This document shows positions 35,176 through 42,746 of a stretch of DNA of 64,000 nt, in pieces. The stretch is from JANQJA01 sp047947185 (lineage in GTDB: Bacteria > Pseudomonadota > Gammaproteobacteria > Pseudomonadales > Azotimanducaceae). The notes below the pieces were generated by a model. The model saw nothing but the letters and a program-made list of their open reading frames with translations, had not been told where the DNA came from and made no database searches. The stretch lies in NCBI GenBank assembly GCA_047947185.1, contig CP170502.1, positions 1,860,001-1,924,000 on the forward strand, read 5' to 3'. The position numbers were made by a program, and so were the translations under genes. The stretch's first letter is position 1; each line of letters begins with the position of its first letter.

Positions 35176-35421
35176 ATGCGAGAGCTTTCTTCAGACGAGA
35201 TAATGGCGGTCAGCGGCGCTTTGCAAGGCACACCAATACCGTTCATGAACGGTTATATTCCAGGACCAAACTTTCCGGGCAGTTTCCCCGCAGCGATTCC
35301 TATGGTGATACTTTCCTACGAAGTTGGAACTCGAATCGGCGAGACAATTAACAACCAGGTCGAGAAGACATTCGGCATGTCTACAGGCAAAGCCGCCTTT
35401 CTTACTTTCAAGGATAGCTGA
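35176..35421 (+). CDS. Double-glycine-type leader peptide 4
   Basis: This 81-residue duplicate of peptide 3 has the leader MRELSSDEIMAVSGA and a mature region starting LQGTPIPFMNGYIPGPNFPG. It ends GMSTGKAAFLTFKDS. Differences from peptide 3 are spread over the whole gene and many change the residue (for example GAGIGAKIND against GTRIGETINN), so the copies are old enough to have diverged while keeping the leader, the length and the tail. It is followed by partner 4 after about 50 bases. The GEA of the family tail is GKA here. Confidence 0.75.
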   Translation: MRELSSDEIMAVSGALQGTPIPFMNGYIPGPNFPGSFPAAIPMVILSYEVGTRIGETINNQVEKTFGMSTGKAAFLTFKDS

Positions 35422-35472
35422 CGGTTCATGCTAGTATTTTGTCTGTCAGCGAGTAGAGCGAGGTATTCCGAT

Positions 35473-35793
35473 TTGGCTAAAACCGATTATGAATTCACCT
35501 TTATGAGCAAGAAAGAGCGGTGGAAACTGGCTGCCCTGAAATTGGCCTGCCTCGCTTCTATCACATATAGCCTCTATTTCCTGTTATTCGTCGAGCCAAG
35601 TCGCCTATCCTATAGCCTTAGCCACGCGGCTGGGGTCTGTTCAGTCGCTGCACTCTATACAAATACCTTCAGTGTAAAGTCGAGAGTCGCAGAGATGGTT
35701 GAGCCTCCATATCAGTTCCAGGGCGTCGGCATGATGGTCCTCGCAGCATTTTTTTGCGCAGCAGCTTTGTACGTCAGAATAATGGGAGACTGA
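35473..35793 (+). CDS. YEF-type small membrane partner 4
   Basis: This is a 106-residue duplicate of partner 3, beginning at TTG 35473 (AKTDYEFTFMSKKERWKLAA). It has hydrophobic segments LKLACLASITYSLYFLLFV and AAGVCSVAALYTNTF, the motif VKSRVAEMVEPPYQF, and a last helix (MMVLAAFFCAAALYV). GAGG stands 9 bases before the TTG as in copy A, supporting that start. Upstream in-frame codons back to 35428 are not conserved. It changes the family YAN to YTN. Its role is inferred as immunity or accessory to peptide 4. Confidence 0.62.
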   Translation: MAKTDYEFTFMSKKERWKLAALKLACLASITYSLYFLLFVEPSRLSYSLSHAAGVCSVAALYTNTFSVKSRVAEMVEPPYQFQGVGMMVLAAFFCAAALYVRIMGD

Positions 35794-35858
35794 CTCAGCA
35801 CGAGAATATCGAACGAACATCATCTTGATATCGAAGCGACGAGTCTCGACAAGGTTGA

Positions 35859-36848
35859 CTAAGACAAACGCCCTGCAAGGCTTTCGTTAGGCCCACGAAA
35901 GCTCACGATAACAATATCCAGAGCCCATTGCCGATATCGCTCGATAACGCTTGCCATAGCATCGGCGATCCACTCGATTCTGTTACCAAAGGCACCGCCA
36001 CCCAGCATTGTGAGGAACACCTGATTGTTCCCCGTGTTCGCCGCATTCAATATGCCAGCACAAATTGTGGCCTCGTAAGCGGCCTCCAGCACCAGGCAAG
36101 CGAACGCCCGCCAGTGCTCAGCGGGAAACCCGGTGTAGGCAACCGGCAACGCCGAGCAATACACCTGCGTTACCTTGTGCCCGGCATTCATGAGCGTCAC
36201 CTCGGTGTTCCACTGCACACCCACACGCAACTGGCAACGAAGGTCATCAATCCCATCCTCGCTCATGCCTGCAAGCCGATCTGCAATCAGCGCCAGTCCG
36301 TCTGCCGTGGGCAGCGCATATCCATTGCGCATCTGCCACAGTTGATTACCTTCATTCCCAAGCGATTTGCCGATATCGGCCAGGCAATTTACCTGATTGG
36401 ATTCCGATTGCCCAACCTGCCCGTCCAGTGGCACAAAATAATTGCGGTAGATGGTGCCGGCACCTGCGGCAATGGCACAGGCCGGGCCCTGGGTCCGGTC
36501 AAACTGGTAGATAGCAATCCCCTCTTCCGGCGTCGTGTCCTGTGACACCATTTCCAGCAGATTGAATTGCGACGCCACCTGGAACAGCGCGTCGGCATTC
36601 CCTGCATCACAATGCAGCGCCTGCACATCACCAACCATCTCCCGCACCGTGATGCCGCCACCAGAACCCGGCAGTTCAGCCACCCGTTGCCTCAGTTCCG
36701 CCAGCGACGGCATCTCCAGCAGCCCATGAGCCATCACCCGGCCATTCGGCAGCGAGGTCATCACATCGCCCTCAATGCGAATATTGTCACGCACCTGGTC
36801 TGGGGATTCTTCAGTAAAGCCTGTCAGATCAGTAAACCATGTGCTCAT
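35859..36848 (-). CDS. Unknown protein with a macrodomain-like C-terminus
   Basis: This protein of about 329 residues is soluble. I do not recognise the whole. The last third (FACLVLEAAYEATICAGILN, then AANTGNNQVFLTMLGGGAFG and ALDIVIVSFRG) has a layout reminiscent of macrodomains: an AYEAT helix, then a strand and a GGGxFGN loop. That would fit ADP-ribose binding beside the ADP-ribosylglycohydrolase gene. This is only pattern similarity. The ATG at 36848 was chosen; an in-frame GTG lies at 36872. A decayed copy of its C-terminus is at 34250-34430. It is convergent with partner 4. Confidence 0.5.
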   Translation of the reverse strand: MSTWFTDLTGFTEESPDQVRDNIRIEGDVMTSLPNGRVMAHGLLEMPSLAELRQRVAELPGSGGGITVREMVGDVQALHCDAGNADALFQVASQFNLLEMVSQDTTPEEGIAIYQFDRTQGPACAIAAGAGTIYRNYFVPLDGQVGQSESNQVNCLADIGKSLGNEGNQLWQMRNGYALPTADGLALIADRLAGMSEDGIDDLRCQLRVGVQWNTEVTLMNAGHKVTQVYCSALPVAYTGFPAEHWRAFACLVLEAAYEATICAGILNAANTGNNQVFLTMLGGGAFGNRIEWIADAMASVIERYRQWALDIVIVSFRGPNESLAGRLS

Positions 36849-37047
36849 GTCAAAGTCGGGCCTGTATCCCACGACGAGTATCGATCAGTTATGCAGCAGA
36901 CTCACTGGCAACCTGCAGAGCATTCATGCCATTGAATCCCGGTATCCGTGCCTGTCCAGCTAGCTTCAGATGCCTCCCACAACTCGAGTCGATGATCTTT
37001 CTTCTGTCTGATTGCGGAACTCGCCGCAATTGGCCAACCCCACTGGT

Positions 37048-37272
37048 TCAGTCCCGGCGCTGTTCCCGGATCCGCAAACTCTTTTTCCTTAACCAGTAGG
37101 TGAATCCAAATGCAATCAACGAAAACGTAGTTGCCACCAACAGAATCGCGACCATCTCGCCGACCACCAGTTCGTCCCAGCTTCTCACTATGGCAGCCAG
37201 GGCCATGCCGTGGGTAACCACCAAAACGACAATCAACTGGGTCTTTGGATAAACAGGAAGATCGTCACTCAT
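37048..37272 (-). CDS. Small two-helix membrane protein after peptide 5
   Basis: This 74-residue protein starts MSDDLPVYPKTQL and has two membrane helices (LIVVLVVTHGMALAAIV and MVAILLVATTFSLIAFGFTYWL), ending in a basic tail (RKKSLRIREQRRD). GAGGG stands upstream of the ATG at 37272. It is the first gene downstream of leader peptide 5 on the same strand (54 bases), so an immunity-type role is likely by position. It is not related to the YEF-type partners. Confidence 0.58.
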   Translation of the reverse strand: MSDDLPVYPKTQLIVVLVVTHGMALAAIVRSWDELVVGEMVAILLVATTFSLIAFGFTYWLRKKSLRIREQRRD

Positions 37273-37326
37273 CTTAAGCCCTCGACTTAGCGCCCCATTG
37301 GAGATACTGACCAAATGTTACCCCAG

Positions 37327-37608
37327 TTAGCTGTCAGCTTCATCGCTATTCGCAAGCGCGAATCCAACGCCTACTGCAGTGCCCACTGCAAGGCCAACGG
37401 CACCGCCAACCATAGCGCCTGCTCGCGCACCGTGGAAAGCACCAGCTGTTATGCCAGCAATTGCTGAACTGGATGTCCCGGCGAATCCACCCAGAACAGT
37501 GGCTGCAATGTCCCCTGTCACGCTGCCCCCGCCGACCATCGCAATTTCTTCTTCCGTCAGTTCTCTGACTCCGCAGGGATTTGACAAATCTGTAATTGAT
37601 GCATTCAT
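37327..37608 (-). CDS. Double-glycine leader peptide 5
   Basis: This 93-residue precursor has a longer leader (MNASITDLSNPCG then VRELTEEEIAMVGGG) that ends in the same LTEEEIxxVxGG block as the other peptides. The mature part (SVTGDIAATVLGGFAGTSSS onward) is Gly/Ala-rich with GARAGAMVGGAVGLAVGTAVG, typical of pore-forming class II bacteriocins, and a short acidic tail (SDEADS). GGAGAAG precedes the ATG at 37608; an in-frame start at 37647 is less well supported. The conserved upstream box lies 85 bases before the start. It is oriented opposite to peptides 1-4. Confidence 0.75.
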   Translation of the reverse strand: MNASITDLSNPCGVRELTEEEIAMVGGGSVTGDIAATVLGGFAGTSSSAIAGITAGAFHGARAGAMVGGAVGLAVGTAVGVGFALANSDEADS

Positions 37609-37693
37609 CGGTCTTCTCCATTGTTGTTCCGATTCGAAGCATGACAATATCGCGATAGAACGGGCGGGTCAGTGAGACAAACGCTCCTCAAGC

Positions 37694-37702
37694 TGTAGGA
37701 CA
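37694..37702 (-). promoter_or_regulatory. Conserved TGTCCTACA box, peptide 5
   Basis: On the minus strand the sequence reads GTGGCAAATGTCCTACAGC, carrying the exact box plus the GGCAA extension seen at peptides 2 and 3. Its occurrence on the other strand, in the orientation of its own gene, supports a real element. Confidence 0.5.
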
Positions 37703-37840
37703 TTTGCCACAGGCGATACCAGTTCCTGCTTTGACGACTACACCGAGCCACTGATCACAATTGACCAACCCGATTCCTCCCGCACAAGCTCGCCGGAATC
37801 CCGACCTGGGTGTTCCCGTTGGTGGATAGCTGCGTTGCAG

Positions 37841-39940
37841 CTACGTCAAAAAACCCACCCGCCGCCTGCCATCGTCTTCCTTGAAGCTCGCTTCCTCAAT
37901 CAGCCCTGCCAGCAGCAACTCTGGCGTTAGCTCGCGCCCGAGCAACCGCAAACGCCGCAGCACGGTTGCGAAATCACCCGGCGTGAGCCTGTCCTGCCTG
38001 AGCAATGACCCGCGAACGGATTGAAATGCTGGATCTTGCCAATCGACTTTGCCCAGCGCCGCCTCAAACATTGCCAGCACCTGTGCGCTCGCCAGATAAT
38101 CGAACTGTATCTTGAAGTCGAAGCGCCGCAGCGACGCCTGGTCCAGCGTGGCAAACAGGTTGGTTGAACAGATGAAGATGCCACCAAAAGACTCCATCTG
38201 GGTGAGCAGTTCGTTCACCTGCGTCACTTCCCAGGACTGCTGGACACTGCGCCTGTCCTGCAGGAAAGAGTCCGCCTCGTCCAGCAGCAACACGCTGCGC
38301 TCCCGTGTTGCGCGCTCAAACATGCGCGCCAGGTTTTGCTCGGTGGCGCCCACCCACATGTCCAGCAGGTCGGATGCACGCTGCACAATCAGCGGCTTTT
38401 CCAGCCGGCGCGCCAGGTAGCGGGCAAAACCGGTTTTGCCTGTACCCGGGTAACCATACAAACAGAAGCGGCCGCCCATCTGCGACACTGCCAGGGCATT
38501 CACAATCTCCTCCAGGTCCTGGCTGGCGTTAACATACGCAAGCCGGTAGGCCAGGTCAGGTGGCGGGCGCGCGGCAATGGGCGCCACATCCTGCTGCATG
38601 GACTTCAGGGTGCCATTCAGCAGTCGCGCCAGATCCTCTTCTGGCGCAGCATCACGCTGCGCCGTGTGGACTACCTTGGCTGCCCGCGCAATCAACGCCG
38701 GCGCCAGGTGCGTGTTTTCCGCCGCGTGACTAATCCAGCCCTCGGACACCGGCAAAGCGTGCAGCCCTTCCTGCAACATGCGCAACCGCGCCTCGTGCGG
38801 CGGCGTATCGAGGTTGAGCACCGCATCAAAACGGCGCAGGTAGGCCGGATCAATCTGCTCAACATTGTTGGTAATCCACAGGGCTGGCACGGCGTTTTCT
38901 TCCAGCAGGCGGTTCACCCAGCCTTTGCCCATGTTGTATCGCGGGCCCGGCCCAAGGGCTTCTTCGGTGCTGAACACATCTTCAATTTCATCGAACAGGA
39001 TCACGGCCCGCTTGTGCCCGGAAAGAAAATGTTGCCCAAGCTGGTAGGCCCGGAAACGCCGCCCGCCGTTGATGGCATCACCCTCGTCTGTCTCGAGACT
39101 CACCGTAAACAGGTCAGCCCGGGTTTCCGCAGCCAGCAGTTTTGCCAGCTCGGTTTTGCCGGTACCGGGTGGGCCGTACAACAGCAGGTTGACACCTTTG
39201 CACGCCTGGTCCAGGCAGGCACCCAGATAGCGCTGTAGCAACGCAAAGTCATCCCTGATATGCGCAAAGTCTGCTGACCGCAAACTCCCTGGCGTCGCGC
39301 GACACACGTAGGCCGCCATGAGTTCATAGACGTCGCAATGGGTCACCAGGAGGTTTTCTGCCAGGCCGTCCATCAGCATCAGTTTGGTTGCCAGCTCGCA
39401 GGGACCCGACCGGTCAACCCGCAGCAAACCCGCGCGATGCAGCAGCCCGGCACTGGAGAGGCTCTGCCGCAGTTCCGGTTGCCCAATCTCCAGCAGGTCC
39501 CCCAGCAGCCAGTAAACCTGCTCCAGCGAAAGATCATCCCGCAACGCCGCCGCCATTTGCAGCGCACGGTCCACCGTCACCAGCGTCGCAAACCCGAGCA
39601 GACGTTCTTCAACGGGGTTAAGCCCAATACATGCCGCCAGCGCCGCCAGGTTTTCTTTCAGCACACCCTGTTCGTCCTCCCACAGGGCCGGCTCCGGGCG
39701 CAGCGACTGCAGAATCTGCCGACAGGCACGCGCGTCTGTGGGCTCGTCTTCCCCCCAGTATTCTTCAACCGTTTCAGCGACATCACCCAACAGGCACTCA
39801 ATCATGTTGAGGTCATCCACCTGCCGCCAACCACCCATGTCGAGCACCAGGCGCAATGCCCAGGTGCGCGCAACCGCTGAAGACTCGAACCGCGTACTCT
39901 CGTGCACCCGCAATCTTTTTCTGCGACCGCCTCTCATCAT
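37841..39940 (-). CDS. Two-module AAA+ ATPase
   Basis: This AAA+ protein has about 699 residues. The N-terminal about 240 residues are helical with no recognised domain. Module 1 has Walker A GPPGTGKTELAKLL (about residue 257), Walker B VILFDEIEDVF and a sensor region ALWITNNVEQIDPAYLRRFD. Module 2 has GYPGTGKTGFARYLARRL (about 510), SVLLLDEADSFL and FICSTNLFATLDQASLRRFD. The layout recalls CDC48-like remodelling ATPases. The ATG at 39940 has GAGGGTGG just upstream; an ATG at 39976 has no ribosome site. It is divergent from the WYL regulator with a shared inverted repeat between them. Its target is unknown. Confidence 0.8.
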   Translation of the reverse strand: MMRGGRRKRLRVHESTRFESSAVARTWALRLVLDMGGWRQVDDLNMIECLLGDVAETVEEYWGEDEPTDARACRQILQSLRPEPALWEDEQGVLKENLAALAACIGLNPVEERLLGFATLVTVDRALQMAAALRDDLSLEQVYWLLGDLLEIGQPELRQSLSSAGLLHRAGLLRVDRSGPCELATKLMLMDGLAENLLVTHCDVYELMAAYVCRATPGSLRSADFAHIRDDFALLQRYLGACLDQACKGVNLLLYGPPGTGKTELAKLLAAETRADLFTVSLETDEGDAINGGRRFRAYQLGQHFLSGHKRAVILFDEIEDVFSTEEALGPGPRYNMGKGWVNRLLEENAVPALWITNNVEQIDPAYLRRFDAVLNLDTPPHEARLRMLQEGLHALPVSEGWISHAAENTHLAPALIARAAKVVHTAQRDAAPEEDLARLLNGTLKSMQQDVAPIAARPPPDLAYRLAYVNASQDLEEIVNALAVSQMGGRFCLYGYPGTGKTGFARYLARRLEKPLIVQRASDLLDMWVGATEQNLARMFERATRERSVLLLDEADSFLQDRRSVQQSWEVTQVNELLTQMESFGGIFICSTNLFATLDQASLRRFDFKIQFDYLASAQVLAMFEAALGKVDWQDPAFQSVRGSLLRQDRLTPGDFATVLRRLRLLGRELTPELLLAGLIEEASFKEDDGRRRVGFLT

Positions 39941-40016
39941 TTCCACCCTCAATTGCCATGCCAGAACAGCTTCCATTATAGTTAGGCCGCGAACATTTAT
40001 GGGGCATTAAACGCAC

Positions 40017-40041
40017 CATCGCGACGTATTCTGTCGCGATG
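40017..40041. promoter_or_regulatory. Inverted repeat between AAA+ and WYL genes
   Basis: CATCGCGAC (40017-40025) and GTCGCGATG (40033-40041) form a perfect 9-base inverted repeat with a 7-base spacer, 14 bases before the WYL start codon and 76 bases before the AAA+ start. It is a plausible operator for the WYL regulator acting on both genes. Confidence 0.5.
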
Positions 40042-40055
40042 TTTGAGAGAAAACT

Positions 40056-41063
40056 ATGGCAATGACACTTCAACGACAATGGCAACTGCTGCGCCTGGTT
40101 CCCAGGTTGCCAGCGAAGACCGGGACACGCGAACTGACCAGGCAGCTCAAAGCCGCTGGCTTCAAGGTTTCCCAGCGCAGCGTTCAACGGGACCTGGCGC
40201 AACTGGCCCAGATATTCCCGGACCTCATCAACGATGGCGACAAGGACATCCCCGGCTGGTCCTGGCGCCGCGAGAGTGAGCTGTTGGAACTCCCCCGGAT
40301 GGACGCTCCCCTGGCGCTTACCTTTCAACTCGCCGAGCGCTTTCTGAAAGACATGATCCCGGCCACCGTGCTGGCAGAACTGAAACCCTACTTCAGCCGC
40401 GCGCGACAGGTACTGAATAACATCGACGAAACCGGCTTCAACGAGTGGAGCGATCGCGTACGCATTATCCCGCGCACCCAGCCACTGCTGCCCGCGCCAG
40501 TTGAGCCGGACATTCTTTCGCAGATTCAGACCGCCCTGCTCAGGCGCAAACAATTCCGCGGCCGCTACCGGCGCCGCGATGGTGACGAGGCCGAGTACCT
40601 CTTCCACCCGCTTGGCCTGATCTTTCGCAACAGCGTGGTTTACCTGGTTGCCTGCGTCTGGGACTACGACGATGTACGGCACTACGCCCTGCATCGTTTT
40701 GTCGAGATTACGCCGATCAACGAACCCGCGCGCGAACCCAACAACTTCTCAATGGACGCACACCTGGCCACGGGCGTCGCCGAATACGCTGACCCGGGCG
40801 CAAAACACATCAAGCTGGTCGCCCGCTTTGACCCCTACGCCGTTCAGCACCTGAGGGAAACACCGCTCTCTGAAGACCAGCGGCTGAAGGAACTCAACGA
40901 CGGCCGTGTTGAGCTGCGCGCCACCGTGCTTTCCACCTGGCAATTACGCTGGTGGCTGTTGGGGTTTGGGGGGCAGGTGGAGGTGGTGGGGCCGAAGGGG
41001 TTACGAGAGGAGTTCACGACTATTGCTGAAGAACTTGCTGGACACTACACACCGGCAGCCTGA
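40056..41063 (+). CDS. WYL-domain transcriptional regulator
   Basis: This 335-residue regulator has an N-terminal winged helix-turn-helix (about residues 8-60, with TRELTRQLKAAGFKVSQRSV and QRDLAQL). A WYL ligand-binding domain follows (about 165-230; FHPLGLIFRNSVVYLVACVW then HYALHRFVEI), and then the WCX C-terminal extension (about 250-330). WYL proteins commonly control defence genes and may sense nucleic-acid fragments or nucleotides. Two nuclease genes follow at 13 and then -4 bases, so it probably governs this restriction operon. The inverted repeat just upstream is the candidate autoregulatory site. Confidence 0.88.
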   Translation: MAMTLQRQWQLLRLVPRLPAKTGTRELTRQLKAAGFKVSQRSVQRDLAQLAQIFPDLINDGDKDIPGWSWRRESELLELPRMDAPLALTFQLAERFLKDMIPATVLAELKPYFSRARQVLNNIDETGFNEWSDRVRIIPRTQPLLPAPVEPDILSQIQTALLRRKQFRGRYRRRDGDEAEYLFHPLGLIFRNSVVYLVACVWDYDDVRHYALHRFVEITPINEPAREPNNFSMDAHLATGVAEYADPGAKHIKLVARFDPYAVQHLRETPLSEDQRLKELNDGRVELRATVLSTWQLRWWLLGFGGQVEVVGPKGLREEFTTIAEELAGHYTPAA

Positions 41064-41076
41064 TTCAGGCATTCCC

Positions 41077-41832
41077 ATGACGACGCCTTTTCGTTGGCAT
41101 GGCGCTCGCATTACCCGTAAAGTGAATGCAAAACGCCTGGAGAGAACCGTGCGCATTGTAGACTCCCGCGACCCATCCGAAGCCAGGGGCAGCCTCAAGT
41201 GGCTCAGGGTTGCCGTTAATCAGCACACAGCGATGTTGAACGAGGCAATCATGGAAACCTGCAGTCTTGAGCCGACAAACCATATTGAGTGGGTTTCCCC
41301 ACTCGAATCGGATGAGTTTGCCGAGTATCGCGACCAGGCATTTCTGGACTTGCTAGGCATCCGACTGGATGAACGCCCGCTGGCGAATTTCTGGCCAAAA
41401 CGCGGACCGCAATGGGATGGCCTGGCACGCACATCCAAGGGCGAGATTCTGCTCGTCGAAGCCAAGGCCAATATCCCTGAGGTATCATCCCCTGGCACAG
41501 CGGCAGGCACAGCCTCTCGTGCTCTCATTTCTGCGAGCATGGAAGAGGCCAAGGCGTACCTGGGTGTACCGGCACAGACCACCTGGCTCAGCAAGTATTA
41601 TCAGTTCGCCAACCGGATGGCTCATCTGTACCTGTTGCACGCACTAAACGGCATAAACGCGCGCCTGGTGTTCATCTACTTTACCAACGCAAGTGATGTA
41701 AATGGGCCTGGGACGCAGCCTGAATGGGAACCTGCACTGAAGCTGGCCAAACAAACGCTGGGCCTGGACAAGCCACACCCGCTCAGCGATCGTGTCCATG
41801 ACGTTTTCATCGACGTGTCGACATTCAAATGA
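41077..41832 (+). CDS. PD-(D/E)XK-type nuclease
   Basis: This is a 251-residue protein with a restriction-endonuclease-like core. QWDGLARTSKGEILLVEAKA gives the D...ExK triad on adjacent strands (about residues 109-127), followed by a helical region (RALISASMEEAKAYLGV and KYYQFANRMAHLYLLHAL). The ATG at 41077 lies 13 bases after the WYL stop and is preferred over upstream in-frame starts that would overlap the WYL gene. It overlaps the next gene by four bases (ATGA). It is probably the second nuclease of a WYL-controlled modification-dependent restriction unit. The target is not known. Confidence 0.7.
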   Translation: MTTPFRWHGARITRKVNAKRLERTVRIVDSRDPSEARGSLKWLRVAVNQHTAMLNEAIMETCSLEPTNHIEWVSPLESDEFAEYRDQAFLDLLGIRLDERPLANFWPKRGPQWDGLARTSKGEILLVEAKANIPEVSSPGTAAGTASRALISASMEEAKAYLGVPAQTTWLSKYYQFANRMAHLYLLHALNGINARLVFIYFTNASDVNGPGTQPEWEPALKLAKQTLGLDKPHPLSDRVHDVFIDVSTFK

Positions 41833-42746
41833 AAGCGGAAGAGCTTCTCCGGCGTATCGACAATCTCTCGGTATACCGCAGCGGTGAAAGACGTGCACCC
41901 CACAAGCCCCTCCTTTTGCTTTTCGCCCTGGGCCGGCTCCAGCAGGGCAAATTCGACATTCCGTTCGCAGAAGTTGTCGAAAACCTGCGACCGCTGCTTG
42001 ATGCCTACGCGCCGCCAGTAGCCGCGCGGCACCAACCAGAGCTGCCCTACTGGCATTTGCAATCGGACGCACTCTGGGAACTGGACAACGCGACCAATTT
42101 GCCGCTGCAAAAGGGCGGGTTTCCGCGGACGGCGGGGCTGCGTCAGACAACCGGCCATCTGCCGGCAGCAGTTGCAACCACGCTAACGACAAATCCGGCA
42201 CTGCTCGCACAGGTTGTGGCGCACCTGCTAACCGCGCATTTCCCGGACTCGCTTCACGATGAAATACTTGATGCCACAGGCGTGGTGCTACCGGACGCAA
42301 TCAACTACGTTTCGCCCCCATCCTACGCCGGACCACAAAAACGTGATCCCGAATTCCGGCGGAATGTGCTGCGGGCCTACGAACATCGCTGCGCCGTTAC
42401 CGGATTTCGCGCGGCACTTGGCGGCAGCTATTTCGGTTGCGAGGCCGCACACGTCCAGTGGCATGCCTACCAGGGCCCGGACACTGTGGATAACGGAATC
42501 GCGCTGGAACCAACGCTTCACAAGCTGCTGGACGCGGGCGCCTGGAGCCTGACCGACGATCGTCGAATTATCGTTTCAGCCGAGTTCACCGGATCGGATT
42601 CAGCAACCACGCGCCTTCGATCAATGCACGGCAAGCCGATTACAGAACCTCTACCGGGCTACGAACCGGTGAGCCGTGAATACATCAAGTGGCATCGTGA
42701 ACGCGAACTGGGTGGCGTATTCAGAGAACCCGCCCTACAGCTCTAA
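41829..42746 (+). CDS. SBD-HNH phosphorothioate-type restriction endonuclease
   Basis: This 305-residue protein has the architecture of type IV restriction enzymes that bind phosphorothioated DNA. The N-terminal sulfur-binding-type domain has RRAPHKPLLLLFALGRLQQG (about residues 21-40) and the LPYWHLQSDALWEL segment (about 73-86). The C-terminal HNH domain has RCAVTGF and EAAHVQWHAYQGPDTVDNGI, then LEPTLHKLLDAG (about 185-240), so the catalytic His residues are intact. It is translationally coupled to the PD-(D/E)XK gene. No dnd or ssp DNA-sulfuration genes are present, so it would attack incoming modified DNA. The exact modification recognised needs assay. Confidence 0.82.
   Translation: MKAEELLRRIDNLSVYRSGERRAPHKPLLLLFALGRLQQGKFDIPFAEVVENLRPLLDAYAPPVAARHQPELPYWHLQSDALWELDNATNLPLQKGGFPRTAGLRQTTGHLPAAVATTLTTNPALLAQVVAHLLTAHFPDSLHDEILDATGVVLPDAINYVSPPSYAGPQKRDPEFRRNVLRAYEHRCAVTGFRAALGGSYFGCEAAHVQWHAYQGPDTVDNGIALEPTLHKLLDAGAWSLTDDRRIIVSAEFTGSDSATTRLRSMHGKPITEPLPGYEPVSREYIKWHRERELGGVFREPALQL

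Larger units (their letters stand above)
34430..36040 (+). repeat. Tandem duplication, copy B
   Basis: This second copy of the unit described at 32831 holds a truncated glycohydrolase, peptide 4, partner 4 and the 3' end of the intact minus-strand gene. The left boundary is sharp at 34430; the right boundary is placed by alignment of the minus-strand gene and is approximate. Confidence 0.82.

Noticed and set aside
40906..41076. Upstream extension of the PD-(D/E)XK gene into the WYL gene
   Set aside because: It would overlap the regulator by over 150 bases and the added residues look like a shifted frame of the WYL C-terminus. The ATG at 41077 is simpler.
40056..42746. Complete Dnd/Ssp phosphorothioation system
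   Set aside because: Only the restriction-type SBD-HNH enzyme is seen; no dndA-E or ssp genes are nearby.
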